Origin: a virus
Strand: one strand, 5' to 3'
Virus record (IMG/VR): IMGVR_UViG_3300037557_000148
Coordinates: 1-42,778 of that record
Length of the DNA stretch: 42,778 bases
Under the pieces are notes generated by a model, which searched no databases, was not told the DNA's origin, and saw only the letters and a program-made list of their open reading frames with translations. Position numbers and translations under genes: made by a program. Below are positions 30,553 through 38,249 of the stretch, one piece after another (positions within the stretch are counted from its first letter, which is position 1; every line of letters starts with the position of its first letter).

Positions 30553-31647
30553 ATGCCATTTGTGCAACTTGACTTCCCTAGAGAAGTCATGGAACTGAGT
30601 GAAACTGGTAACGGCGGTAGGTGGGTCGTCAACGACTGGATTGAATTAGAGCGTTATTGGAAAGACAAAAACGGAAGAGGCGATGCCTTTTTCAGCGTCT
30701 ATGGATTTAGACAAACACACTCACCTAAGCACACTAGAGCAGTTCACGCAAGCGCTATAGTCAGGCATTTCGTGATGGACTTCGATTGTATAGACTTCCG
30801 CAATAAATCGGCTTCAGTGGATTTCTCCGTTATGCAAGAGCAAGTCAGAAGACTACATAGGCACTTCTTGGAGAATGACTACGAACACTATGTATGGTAT
30901 ACAGGCGGCGGATTTCATATTTGGATGCCGCTAGACCAAACATATCTACCAATAGACGGGGCTGATGTAACTCAAATAAGAAGTAGTGGCAGAATAATGA
31001 TACACAAATGGCACAAAGCGTTCAACTTGTCATGCCATGACCCCGGCGTTGCATTCGACCATGCACGAATGATACGCATACCTAACTCATACTCATACAA
31101 GAGGAAATGTTGGGTGACGCCCATCACATCGGAAGAACTCTTGACTCTTGATGAAGATGATTTATGGGAATTGGCGCAAGAATTTCGTGGCGGCTATTCA
31201 CCTATTGGAGACAAGCAAATCAAAATGCCATTGGTAGAAAAACCGAAGAGAGGGTTCAGTAAGAAGAAAAGGCAGATTGGTGACTTACCTACAGTATCTC
31301 TAGGTAATCTAGTAGTGCTACCTTGTGTTGCTCAAGCCGCGCTAGGGGCAGGTAACCCCACTCATCGTTCTAGGTATCATCTAGCATCATATCTCGCAGA
31401 CAGGCTTCGTTGGTTTTTTCCGATAGATAGCGTGCCCCAAGGTGAACTTCACAAGCATGTAAAACAAATAGTGCAAATATGCTCCGAACAGGGATGGGCC
31501 GATTGGGACGAGGGTATTACCACCACTCAAGTAGAGAGTATAGTGTTCAAAGGATATCCTCATGCTCGATGTGAAACACTGATACAAGAAGGGTTGTGTG
31601 TAGGCAAGTGTAGATTTCATGATGGAACAGGTGAGGAATTGATATGA
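30553..31647 (+). CDS. archaeo-eukaryotic primase fused to PriL-type Fe-S domain
   Basis: 364 residues making primers for PolB. The N-terminal AEP catalytic domain has motif I VMDFDC (D76, D78), motif II YTGGGFHIWM (H122) and motif III RMIRIPNSYSY (R175). The C-terminal ~110 residues look like the 4Fe-4S domain of the large subunit PriL: LPC (C258), a YHLASYLADRL helix, TTTQVESIV, then CETLIQEGLCVGKC (C340, C349, C353). Thus PriS-like and PriL-Fe-S-like parts lie on one short chain, without the PriL N-terminal domain. It overlaps the next gene (ATGA). Confidence 0.85.
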   Translation: MPFVQLDFPREVMELSETGNGGRWVVNDWIELERYWKDKNGRGDAFFSVYGFRQTHSPKHTRAVHASAIVRHFVMDFDCIDFRNKSASVDFSVMQEQVRRLHRHFLENDYEHYVWYTGGGFHIWMPLDQTYLPIDGADVTQIRSSGRIMIHKWHKAFNLSCHDPGVAFDHARMIRIPNSYSYKRKCWVTPITSEELLTLDEDDLWELAQEFRGGYSPIGDKQIKMPLVEKPKRGFSKKKRQIGDLPTVSLGNLVVLPCVAQAALGAGNPTHRSRYHLASYLADRLRWFFPIDSVPQGELHKHVKQIVQICSEQGWADWDEGITTTQVESIVFKGYPHARCETLIQEGLCVGKCRFHDGTGEELI

Positions 31648-31871
31648 GTAGATGGTGCAAAAATTGTGGAACAAAATTATCGCATAGAAACTCCAAACGT
31701 CTGAGATTAGGTATATACAAGGACAGGGGGCTATGTCAGCCCTGTTTCAATAATCCCGATGATAATGAGAAATGTAGTGCCACGACCACGTCCGGCAATA
31801 GATGCAAGCATCGAAAATCAGATGACTCAAGTAAAGGACTTTGTTCCTTTCACAACAAAAGGAGCAAATGA
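31644..31871 (+). CDS. two-module zinc-binding protein
   Basis: 75 residues. An N-terminal ribbon, CKNC...CQPC (5-34), is followed by CSATTTSGNRCKH...LCSFH, the pattern of small Cys3-His modules (CxxxTxxGxxC...CxxH, DUF5763-like) common in phages. Ends in a basic tail (NKRSK). Function unknown; overlaps the primase stop. Confidence 0.65.
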   Translation: MSRWCKNCGTKLSHRNSKRLRLGIYKDRGLCQPCFNNPDDNEKCSATTTSGNRCKHRKSDDSSKGLCSFHNKRSK

Positions 31872-31872
31872 A

Positions 31873-32556
31873 ATGAAATTAATGATTGACAGTAATGAAA
31901 GAGGAAAACTATGCGAGTCCATAATACGGAAAGCAACATCAACAGGCTTGACTTATGAACGAAAGCCGCTAATCGTAGGCGACTATTTACTAGGCGCAGC
32001 ATGCGTGGAGGCAAAATCCGTAAATGACTTTCTTCATTCGTGCGACAGTGGTCACTTATGGAAGCAACTGGATAACATGGATGCTAACTACGAACGTTTC
32101 TTCCTACTGATACATGGTAGTATAGCCGCCTATGTCAAGATGAACAAGAAGCAGTCGTATAGCAGGGTCCAAAGCAAGTTTATGGGTCTAATAGCGCGTA
32201 TAATGTCAGATTTCGATTGTCAAGTGTTATTCACACCTAACGTAACAGAGGCGGCATCGTTCGTTATCAAACTGCACAATAAACTGCACAAACCTGCATC
32301 ACAGCATGGAGCACAAGCAATACGTAGAGTGAGCACAAACGACGCACGTAAGGACGTGCTGATGAGCATACCCGGAATCGGGGGCATTATGGCAGACAGG
32401 CTACTCAAAGAATGCGGCTCGATAGAAGAGATGCTGTTCATAGATTCGCTCAAGAAAGTAAAGGGACTCGGTGACAAAACTGCGAAGAAAATCATCGAGG
32501 TTCTAACAAGCGAGAATGTAGTTCATGTAGAACGCAATGTGTTCAAAAGGCCTTGA
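31873..32556 (+). CDS. XPF/ERCC4-type structure-specific nuclease
   Basis: 227 residues from ATG 31873, with GGAG at 31861. The ERCC4 nuclease domain has IDSNERG (D6), GDYLLG (D37) and VEAKSVNDF (E46, K48, D52). The usual ERKxxxD has Ala in place of Arg (A47). Two helix-hairpin-helix units follow, SIPGIGGIMADRLL and KVKGLGDKTAKKI. This is the minimal archaeal XPF/Hef-nuclease architecture, without a helicase domain. Such enzymes cut flaps, forks and Holliday-like structures, usually with PCNA, which this virus encodes. No C-terminal PIP box is seen. Confidence 0.85.
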   Translation: MKLMIDSNERGKLCESIIRKATSTGLTYERKPLIVGDYLLGAACVEAKSVNDFLHSCDSGHLWKQLDNMDANYERFFLLIHGSIAAYVKMNKKQSYSRVQSKFMGLIARIMSDFDCQVLFTPNVTEAASFVIKLHNKLHKPASQHGAQAIRRVSTNDARKDVLMSIPGIGGIMADRLLKECGSIEEMLFIDSLKKVKGLGDKTAKKIIEVLTSENVVHVERNVFKRP

Positions 32557-32578
32557 CTATATAAACAATGATTGAAAA
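32553..32578 (+). promoter_or_regulatory. conserved early-type promoter, copy 6
   Basis: TTGACTATATAAACAATG with TATATAAA at 32558-32565, directly after the nuclease stop. The following bases (ATTGAAAAGAAGG) diverge slightly from the other copies. First ATG 32594 is 36 bases from the box. Confidence 0.82.
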
Positions 32579-32593
32579 GAAGGATAGAGTCCA

Positions 32594-32686
32594 ATGTTTC
32601 CAATGTATTATCCATACACTAATACAACTATAGACTACTGTATGGTCAGACAATTGGAATACTTAGACAAAGGTGATGAGAGATGA
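32594..32686 (+). CDS. 30-residue leader microprotein
   Basis: Short frame beginning MFPMYYPYTNTTIDY and ending KGDER, in ATGA overlap with the candidate helicase gene. It carries the GGTGATGAG ribosome site for that gene near its 3' end. It is the first frame after promoter copy 6. It could be a translated leader peptide or a real small protein; length and composition do not decide. Confidence 0.42.
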   Translation: MFPMYYPYTNTTIDYCMVRQLEYLDKGDER

Positions 32687-34095
32687 AGAAAGTAACAGAA
32701 TACGAAGTAGTGCAGAAATATCCCATATTCGATGGATACCTCAAACACTTCGGTAACGTATCAATAGACAATGACATACCTGCAATGCTATCGTTCTTCT
32801 TCGTGCAAGGCCAAGTGGCAGTGCCGTGGGTAAGGATAGCATGGAACGAGAGCCACCTAGACCCAAGAGTGCATGCTTTCTGGATACAATCCAGTAGAAC
32901 AGGCAAATCAATCGCTTGGGAATTCATAGGCGAAGTGCTAGACGATAGCAATGTCCCTTGGGACATGTATACGTCGGGAACAGATGCAGGGCTATTAGGC
33001 TCGTTTCACATAGAGAAGGACGATAATGGTCAGGAGACCTACATACACAAAGACGGGTTGTTATCGGGGCGCAAGGCACTAAACTTTGACGAAGGTTCAA
33101 TCATACTAAACCCCAATAGTCACAGTCAGCAAACGGTATTATTCCTGCAATCAGCGTGTAATCCGGTGGGTAGCAATAACAACAAGTTGGTTCTGCAACA
33201 GAGAGGGGGTAGAGCAGAGATAGAGTCGCTAGTATCCCTATGGATAACGACATACCCACCTGCCGGAGTAAAGGAGTATGTGCTCACGAAAGGCATCTTC
33301 CAACGAGTTCTTCTTTACTGGTCACACTGGGATATGAGTAGAAGGAAGAATGTCAGTCTAAAACGAGCAGAGGGCGCTTTCAAGAAAGTGAAGAAGCAGA
33401 AAATTACCAAACAAGATGTAAAGGACTACTTCCTTACTTTGGAGAGACGCCTCAAGAACAAAGTGCTTGAAGTAACTGAGTCGTCGGTGCTTGAGTGGGA
33501 CACCAAGAGCAGAGAAGAGCAAGAGGAACTGCTACTAGATACAATGACACAAGTATTTACAGGATGCCCAAACACATTCCTACCAGCGTTTGCGTCCTCG
33601 ATTGAGGAATACTACGACCTCATGCACGGATTAGGGCCGGGTATTAGCGAAGTTGTGGCATCATTTATACCAGCAATGGAGAACTATACAGTTATCTTCG
33701 CCACACATATAGCAATGATGGATGAAGAGTGGGAAGTAAACGGCGACCATGTAAGAATGGCTACCGAGATATTGTTCGACTTATTCAGGAATCTAATATC
33801 GTGGCTAGAGGGCGAAGTCGAGATTGGACCGAAGGTAGCCGAGAGAGCGACACAGAGGAACAAGTGGATTGTAGCCATGCAAGCCTGTGAGTCGTTCGAC
33901 TTGGAACACAAGGGCGAGGGATGGAGGAAGAAAGCCGATATTATTCGCACTTACATCAAGCAGAACACAGTCACTAGAGCAACCGCCTATGCACACTATA
34001 GCAAGTGGGCTAGCAAGATGTTTAACAATGCAAAGGACGGAACAATCGCATACATCAAGTTGAAGGAGGAATTGAAGAATGACACTAAAGCGTAG
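32683..34095 (+). CDS. P-loop NTPase, candidate replicative helicase
   Basis: 470 residues. WIQSSRTGKSIAWEFI (residues ~66-81) is a Walker A with an unusual SSRTGKS loop and ALNFDEGSIIL (~131-141) a Walker B with Asp-Glu. ESLVSLWITTYPPAG and KGIFQRVLLYWSH could hold sensor/arginine-finger residues. The C-terminal third has a helical domain with IIRTYIKQNTVTRATAYAHYSKW, resembling a winged helix. The architecture recalls DUF3987/primase-associated or SF3-like helicases. No MCM- or DnaB-type helicase is seen elsewhere in the window, so this is the best candidate. The family is uncertain. Confidence 0.62.
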   Translation: MKKVTEYEVVQKYPIFDGYLKHFGNVSIDNDIPAMLSFFFVQGQVAVPWVRIAWNESHLDPRVHAFWIQSSRTGKSIAWEFIGEVLDDSNVPWDMYTSGTDAGLLGSFHIEKDDNGQETYIHKDGLLSGRKALNFDEGSIILNPNSHSQQTVLFLQSACNPVGSNNNKLVLQQRGGRAEIESLVSLWITTYPPAGVKEYVLTKGIFQRVLLYWSHWDMSRRKNVSLKRAEGAFKKVKKQKITKQDVKDYFLTLERRLKNKVLEVTESSVLEWDTKSREEQEELLLDTMTQVFTGCPNTFLPAFASSIEEYYDLMHGLGPGISEVVASFIPAMENYTVIFATHIAMMDEEWEVNGDHVRMATEILFDLFRNLISWLEGEVEIGPKVAERATQRNKWIVAMQACESFDLEHKGEGWRKKADIIRTYIKQNTVTRATAYAHYSKWASKMFNNAKDGTIAYIKLKEELKNDTKA

Positions 34096-34222
34096 AGTAT
34101 GTCATGAATGTAAAGGCAAACAGTATGTGTTTATTCAAAACGCGCATGATGGTTTCGACTGTGAACCCTGCTACTGCTTAGCGTGGGATGAAGACATGAT
34201 TTGGATAGAGGTGGAAGAATGA
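34079..34222 (+). CDS. zinc-ribbon microprotein
   Basis: 47 residues; the start lies 17 bases inside the candidate helicase gene with GGAGGA at 34065-34070. CHEC (8-11) and CEPCYC (28-33) form a zinc site like DnaJ-type CxxCxG knuckles (CHECKGK). Ends with an acidic tail that provides GAGGTGGAAGA for the next gene. Confidence 0.55.
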   Translation: MTLKRRVCHECKGKQYVFIQNAHDGFDCEPCYCLAWDEDMIWIEVEE

Positions 34223-34509
34223 TAGCGAAAGATAGATTGAGAGATAACGAATGGGATTGTGATAGAGGCGTGCCGGGGTCATCCGGCATAGCGCTACCAC
34301 ATTCAGGATTGACTGAACTGCAACTGATGGAACTAATCAGCCATCTGAGAGGCACGCTAGAGGGTGCTCAGTTCATTGAGGGACAGGCGGTCGTTCCACA
34401 TTGGAGACTAGAGCGAATCAACTGGGAGCATGACAAGACCGACAAGGCATGGGACGTGCTAATGGCATTCCATGACCTAACACAGAAGTGGCAAGGTGAA
34501 GAAGAATGA
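34219..34509 (+). CDS. hypothetical protein
   Basis: 96 residues from ATG 34219 in ATGA overlap. GVPGSSGIALPHSGLTELQLMELISHLRGTLEG suggests a helical, possibly DNA-binding, domain. Acidic C-terminus. Not recognised. Confidence 0.62.
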   Translation: MIAKDRLRDNEWDCDRGVPGSSGIALPHSGLTELQLMELISHLRGTLEGAQFIEGQAVVPHWRLERINWEHDKTDKAWDVLMAFHDLTQKWQGEEE

Positions 34510-34634
34510 TGAAACCCAAAGAGTGGATTGTGCCGATACCATGCCCTTCATGTAAGGGACAGGCACTCGCAGACATCAGCAAGGGCACATACACGTGCAA
34601 GTGTGGCGATTACGGGAAGTGTGGATTCAAATGA
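34506..34634 (+). CDS. zinc-ribbon microprotein
   Basis: 42 residues, ATGA overlaps on both sides. CPSCKG (13-18) and CKCGDYGKCG (31-40) form a rubredoxin-like ribbon. Function unknown. Confidence 0.56.
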   Translation: MMKPKEWIVPIPCPSCKGQALADISKGTYTCKCGDYGKCGFK

Positions 34635-34900
34635 CGGACAAAATGAAACACTGTTCTATAGAACAGATAAGCAAGGACTTGTATAGATTGAAGATTATCA
34701 CCGCATTCAAGGATGAACATACAATGACTATAACAAAAGAAACACTCAATGCACTGGTGAACCTGAATATGTCTTTCGTAGGTTCGCCTACTTTTAATAT
34801 CCATAAGACGTATGATGAGTTTGGAGACGTGGAATGGGAAGACGCGTGCTGTGGTCTCCTACCCGTCTTTTGCAGTTGTCAACAGGAGGAAGAGAAATGA
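34631..34900 (+). CDS. hypothetical protein
   Basis: 89 residues from ATG 34631. Strand-rich (DLYRLKIITAFKDEHTMTITKE) with a Cys-rich C-terminus, ACCGLLPVFCSC, that may bind metal. The gene ends with AGGAGGAAGAG, the ribosome site for the next gene. Confidence 0.6.
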   Translation: MTDKMKHCSIEQISKDLYRLKIITAFKDEHTMTITKETLNALVNLNMSFVGSPTFNIHKTYDEFGDVEWEDACCGLLPVFCSCQQEEEK

Positions 34901-35505
34901 CGGACATAATGGCACTAGACATAGAGACGAGCAACTACTCATGGGAGATTGGTGGTTGGGACAACAAAGCCCTCTTCGACACATCAGTCGTGGCCACATG
35001 GGATGGCGAGAACGGACACATCTTCACGAAGGCAGACGTGACCCTCGATGGATGCGAGACACACGACCTACACCCGCGCACGCTAGGAGACCACATCAGC
35101 GAGCATGTCGCCAAGGGCGGTAAGATACTGGGGCACAACATCTTAGCATTCGATTTCCCAGTATTGAAGGAATCACTAGATTGTTGGGCTATCAGAGACG
35201 TTATGCAAAAGGCCGATAATATCATCGACACTAAGATACTATTCAACAAAGCCTCGCTTTCTCATGGAAAAATAGAGACTTCGCTGCAATCGCTTGTTAG
35301 CCACACACTAGGTAAGAGCAAGAGCATGAGTAGCGTTGATGCCCCAAAGGGGTGGAGAGCAGGTAACTACACGGAGGTATGTGACTACTGTCTGAAAGAC
35401 GCTCAACTCACATACGATATATACCGCCATGGCAAAGAGCATGGTGTTTTGAAGTCAAGGTCTTTTGAGACTGGCGACATAATAGAGGTGGAAGTAGAAT
35501 GGTAG
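34897..35505 (+). CDS. DEDD-family 3'-5' exonuclease (RNase H fold)
   Basis: 202 residues. Exo I ALDIETS (D7, E9), Exo II GHNILAFDFPVL and Exo III YCLKDAQLTYDIY place the four acidic ligands of a DnaQ/PolB-exo-like nuclease (DEDDy, tyrosine in YxxxD). The Exo II-III part strongly resembles stand-alone phage and archaeal-virus exonucleases. It would remove 3' nucleotides using two metal ions. Since PolB has its own exonuclease domain, this enzyme may act in repair, recombination or DNA turnover. AGGAGGAAGAG precedes ATG 34897. Confidence 0.85.
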   Translation: MTDIMALDIETSNYSWEIGGWDNKALFDTSVVATWDGENGHIFTKADVTLDGCETHDLHPRTLGDHISEHVAKGGKILGHNILAFDFPVLKESLDCWAIRDVMQKADNIIDTKILFNKASLSHGKIETSLQSLVSHTLGKSKSMSSVDAPKGWRAGNYTEVCDYCLKDAQLTYDIYRHGKEHGVLKSRSFETGDIIEVEVEW

Positions 35506-35732
35506 AATACGAACCGAGGGTAGAATTGCCCCAAGTAGAAGACATGACGAAGAACGAACTATGGGAACTGAGGACAGCCTTCGATACCCTATACATGATG
35601 ATTGTGCGAGGTAACAACCTGCACGATATCTCAAGGGTGGCATACAAGTTAGCGAAGAGGGTGAAATACCCATTCGACAGACGAATGCTAAACCCTGAGG
35701 GACTAGTAGAAGTAGGAGATGAGGAAGAATGA
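35499..35732 (+). CDS. hypothetical helical protein
   Basis: 77 residues, helical (TKNELWELRTAFDTLYMMI), acidic C-terminus. It starts inside the exonuclease stop region after GAGGTGGAAGTAG and overlaps the chaperonin start by four bases. Not recognised. Confidence 0.6.
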   Translation: MVEYEPRVELPQVEDMTKNELWELRTAFDTLYMMIVRGNNLHDISRVAYKLAKRVKYPFDRRMLNPEGLVEVGDEEE

Positions 35733-37261
35733 AAGAAGGAGATAGCGAGACGACGCTGAGAAGCAACATAGAGGCAGCAAGAACGATTGTGAATACGGTG
35801 AAGACGACACTAGGACCACTTGGGCGCGACAAGTTGTTGATGGACTCGGGCGGTAACACCATCGTAACCAACGACGGTGCGACTATCTTACGCGAACTGG
35901 ATGTCAGTCACCCCACTGGTAAGATGATTATCGAATGCTCACAGACACAGGAGACCGAGTGCTATGACGGCACAACGACTGCGACTGTGCTAGCAGGAGA
36001 ACTACTGACTAACAGCGAGGGACTGCTCAACAGGGGGCTACACCCAAATGTGGTCTGCAAAGGCTACCACGACGCTGCACAAATTGCAATCAAATACTTG
36101 GAGAGAATAGCCCCACCGTTGCATGAAGCGACTCATATACAAAACACAGATAGAGACTCTGATAATCCATTAACATTGGAGGATGTTGCTCGCACGGCAA
36201 TCACAGGAAAGACCGTAGACGCTTCGCTAGACGATGTGGCTAAACTCTGCGTTTTAGCAGTGGATAAGGCAGGAAGTGCTGACAAGGTGAAAGTGTTATG
36301 CCTACCCGGAGGGAGCCTGTCAAACTCATATCTCTTTAATGGTGCAATCGTCAATAAAGATTTGGTGCATGAAGCGGAGATAGACGGTGAGCAGAATATC
36401 ATCCTAGTGAACACAGGGCTAGAAGCACAGAAGACTGACGAGAACATACAGGTTCAATTAGACATGCAAGGCTATACCGAGTTCAAGCAATCATCTAAGG
36501 ATAACTTACTCAAGCAAGCCAAGATGATTGTTGAGCATCTGCCTAACGGCGGCATTGTATTCGTCAGAGATGGTGCTCTAGACCATGTTATCGCCTATCT
36601 CAAGAAGAACGGCATACACATCGTTAGAAGGCTCCCAGAGAGCACTATGCGTGCGCTCTCGTCCACTCTAGGTATCTCAGTGGCTCAAACCCCCTCTGAC
36701 ATAGAGTGCGGGGCTGTAGGTAAGGTTCGCAGAGAGAAGCACTACGACGTCTATTACCTGTTTGTATCAGGTAAGGTAGACTCAGACCAATCAACTCTCG
36801 TCTTGCGTGGCGCTACAACTACCACCTTAGATGAAATTGAGAGAGGCTTTGATGACGCACTAGGCGTGGTATCACTGGTGATGAATGGAGACAAGATAGT
36901 AGCAGGGGGCGGAAGTGCCTTCGCTGCTATGGCACATCATGTGCGCTCTGAGGCAGCGAGTGCAACAGGTAGGTCACAAATGGCCATAGAAGCCTTCGCA
37001 GACTCATTGGAAATAATTCCTGCCACCATTGCGGAGAACGGCGGTCAAGACCCACTGGATTGTATTCTAGCGTTGAGACACAAAATACAGAGCGGACACA
37101 CTAATTTTGGGCCAGACTTAGAGAACGAAGGTATAACTGATATGTGGGAGTTAGGAGTAATCGAACCAATGTCTCTTATCAGACAAGCAGTTCTGAGTGC
37201 AACCGAAGTAACGACCGCAATCCTCAAAATTGACGACATGATTGCCAAGAGGGGTGAGTGA
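35729..37261 (+). CDS. group II chaperonin (thermosome subunit)
   Basis: 510-residue ATP-driven folding machine. Nucleotide-site motifs are present: TLGPLGRDKLLMD (28-39), VTNDGATIL (D49), DGTTTATVLAGELL (D80), and GGGSAFAAMAHHV in the C-terminal equatorial segment. It ends KIDDMIAKR, typical of the last equatorial strand, without the GGM-rich tail. The N-terminus is ~20 residues shorter than cellular thermosomes (usual length ~540-550), and the apical region is somewhat divergent. It probably forms its own ring or mixes with host subunits to fold virion or replication proteins. A virus-encoded thermosome is a known hallmark of magroviruses. It overlaps the previous gene and abuts the next. 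Confidence 0.93.
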   Translation: MKEGDSETTLRSNIEAARTIVNTVKTTLGPLGRDKLLMDSGGNTIVTNDGATILRELDVSHPTGKMIIECSQTQETECYDGTTTATVLAGELLTNSEGLLNRGLHPNVVCKGYHDAAQIAIKYLERIAPPLHEATHIQNTDRDSDNPLTLEDVARTAITGKTVDASLDDVAKLCVLAVDKAGSADKVKVLCLPGGSLSNSYLFNGAIVNKDLVHEAEIDGEQNIILVNTGLEAQKTDENIQVQLDMQGYTEFKQSSKDNLLKQAKMIVEHLPNGGIVFVRDGALDHVIAYLKKNGIHIVRRLPESTMRALSSTLGISVAQTPSDIECGAVGKVRREKHYDVYYLFVSGKVDSDQSTLVLRGATTTTLDEIERGFDDALGVVSLVMNGDKIVAGGGSAFAAMAHHVRSEAASATGRSQMAIEAFADSLEIIPATIAENGGQDPLDCILALRHKIQSGHTNFGPDLENEGITDMWELGVIEPMSLIRQAVLSATEVTTAILKIDDMIAKRGE

Positions 37262-37507
37262 ATGGAATATCTGTATGTTGAGAATAACATTGGTGAAGGC
37301 AAGGATAATTGTTTCAATTGTGCTTCTGAAATGGTTGAAGAATACCCTGTTTATGATAGACTTGGTCGTGAGTTATCAACCGCTATCCTTTGTATTGAGT
37401 GCGGGGCTTTGTGGAATAACATCACCCGCCGAGTCATAACCAAGAGAGCGAGAATATACATGAAAGAAACCCGTAAATTGCTACTAAAGTTGAAGGAAAG
37501 TGAGTGA
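37262..37507 (+). CDS. zinc-ribbon small protein
   Basis: 81 residues, directly after the thermosome stop (GGGTGAGTGAATG). CFNC (17-20) and CIEC (~44-47) with LWNN form a ribbon; the C-terminal helix is strongly basic. Not recognised. Confidence 0.62.
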   Translation: MEYLYVENNIGEGKDNCFNCASEMVEEYPVYDRLGRELSTAILCIECGALWNNITRRVITKRARIYMKETRKLLLKLKESE

Positions 37508-37645
37508 ATGTTGCTACATTGGATAACAGAACTTGCGTTGTTGGGAGTGTTGTCCTTTACCTTAGTTTACGGAATGTGGTATGTCGGTTTATTCATGGAT
37601 GCATTTATGCGCTCCGTATACGGAATGAGGGATTCTAATGAGTGA
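37508..37645 (+). CDS. 45-residue membrane microprotein
   Basis: Starts at ATG 37508 directly after the previous stop (TGAATG). Hydrophobic stretch ELALLGVLSFTLVYGMWYVGLF spans a membrane once; a short basic/acidic tail follows (MRSVYGMRDSNE). Function unknown. Confidence 0.52.
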   Translation: MLLHWITELALLGVLSFTLVYGMWYVGLFMDAFMRSVYGMRDSNE

Positions 37646-37769
37646 TTATTGCGATTGCATAAAGAAAGATTGGGGAATAGAAGATTTTCATTACGCAAGA
37701 TGTATGAAATGCAAAAAATGGATTCCTGCACATGAAGTAATCATAGGGTGGCATGAATGGGACGTTTGA
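37638..37769 (+). CDS. zinc-binding microprotein
   Basis: 43 residues, overlapping the previous gene by eight bases. CDC (5-7) and CMKC (22-25) ligands; Trp-rich C-terminus (WIPAHEVIIGWHEWDV). Function unknown. Confidence 0.53.
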   Translation: MSDYCDCIKKDWGIEDFHYARCMKCKKWIPAHEVIIGWHEWDV

Positions 37770-37933
37770 TGGATAGACTCAAGGTTCATTGTCGTGAGTG
37801 TGATTACAAACATATTCCTTTGAGACTTTCTGCTCGTTATCATGATGATAGTGGAACAAGAATCCAACTATGGCAGTGTAAGAAATGCGAACATTTTTGG
37901 CAAGATTCGGTCTTCAAGAAGAAAAGTCCATAA
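37757..37933 (+). CDS. zinc-ribbon small protein (Ogr/TFIIS-ribbon-like)
   Basis: 58 residues. CREC (12-15) and CKKC (41-44) frame a 25-residue loop ending LWQCKKCEHFW, like the zinc ribbons of Ogr/Delta and TFIIS-type transcription factors, which bind nucleic acid or polymerase. Overlaps the previous gene by 13 bases. A role as a late-gene activator is possible but only by analogy. Confidence 0.58.
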   Translation: MGRLMDRLKVHCRECDYKHIPLRLSARYHDDSGTRIQLWQCKKCEHFWQDSVFKKKSP

Positions 37934-37937
37934 ATAG
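37929..37937 (+). promoter_or_regulatory. possible TATA element CATAAATAG
   Basis: CATAAATAG begins 27 bases before ATG 37956, the spacing expected for a leaderless archaeal transcript; the following gene has no clear ribosome site. The same nonamer occurs in reverse orientation at 38925-38933, before the minus-strand operon's last gene. Confidence 0.35.
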
Positions 37938-37955
37938 TGGTGCACTTTCTACACC

Positions 37956-38246
37956 ATGAGTTTGTTCCGCTGGATAGCGCGAAAATTAATGTCCATAATG
38001 GGCAACCTCTACGTATGGTTAGACAAACGAATAGAATACACAGATGACGAAGTCTCAAAAGTTCTCGGTTTGAATATAGATGAAGATTTGAGGACAAGTT
38101 CAAGATACGAATTATGCCAACTAATAGAGGCAGAGTTCAAAGTGCCGAAAGATTCCTTCTGGTATCTACACAGCACACAGAAAATTAGGTTCGCAGCACA
38201 GCAAATTCGTGAGATGAAAAAACCTAGTAAGATAGAAATAGGGTGA
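37956..38246 (+). CDS. hypothetical protein with hydrophobic N-terminus
   Basis: 96 residues. The N-terminus (MSLFRWIARKLMSIMGNLYVWL) is amphipathic or membrane-associating; the rest is helical and basic. It follows a 22-base gap, one of the few in this operon, and may have its own promoter (CATAAATAG). Not recognised. Confidence 0.6.
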   Translation: MSLFRWIARKLMSIMGNLYVWLDKRIEYTDDEVSKVLGLNIDEDLRTSSRYELCQLIEAEFKVPKDSFWYLHSTQKIRFAAQQIREMKKPSKIEIG

Positions 38247-38249
38247 ATA

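Noticed and set aside
34812-35123. Frame overlapping the DEDD exonuclease (103 residues, His/Arg-rich)
   Set aside because: Out of frame with a well-supported gene and without its own ribosome site; a shadow frame.
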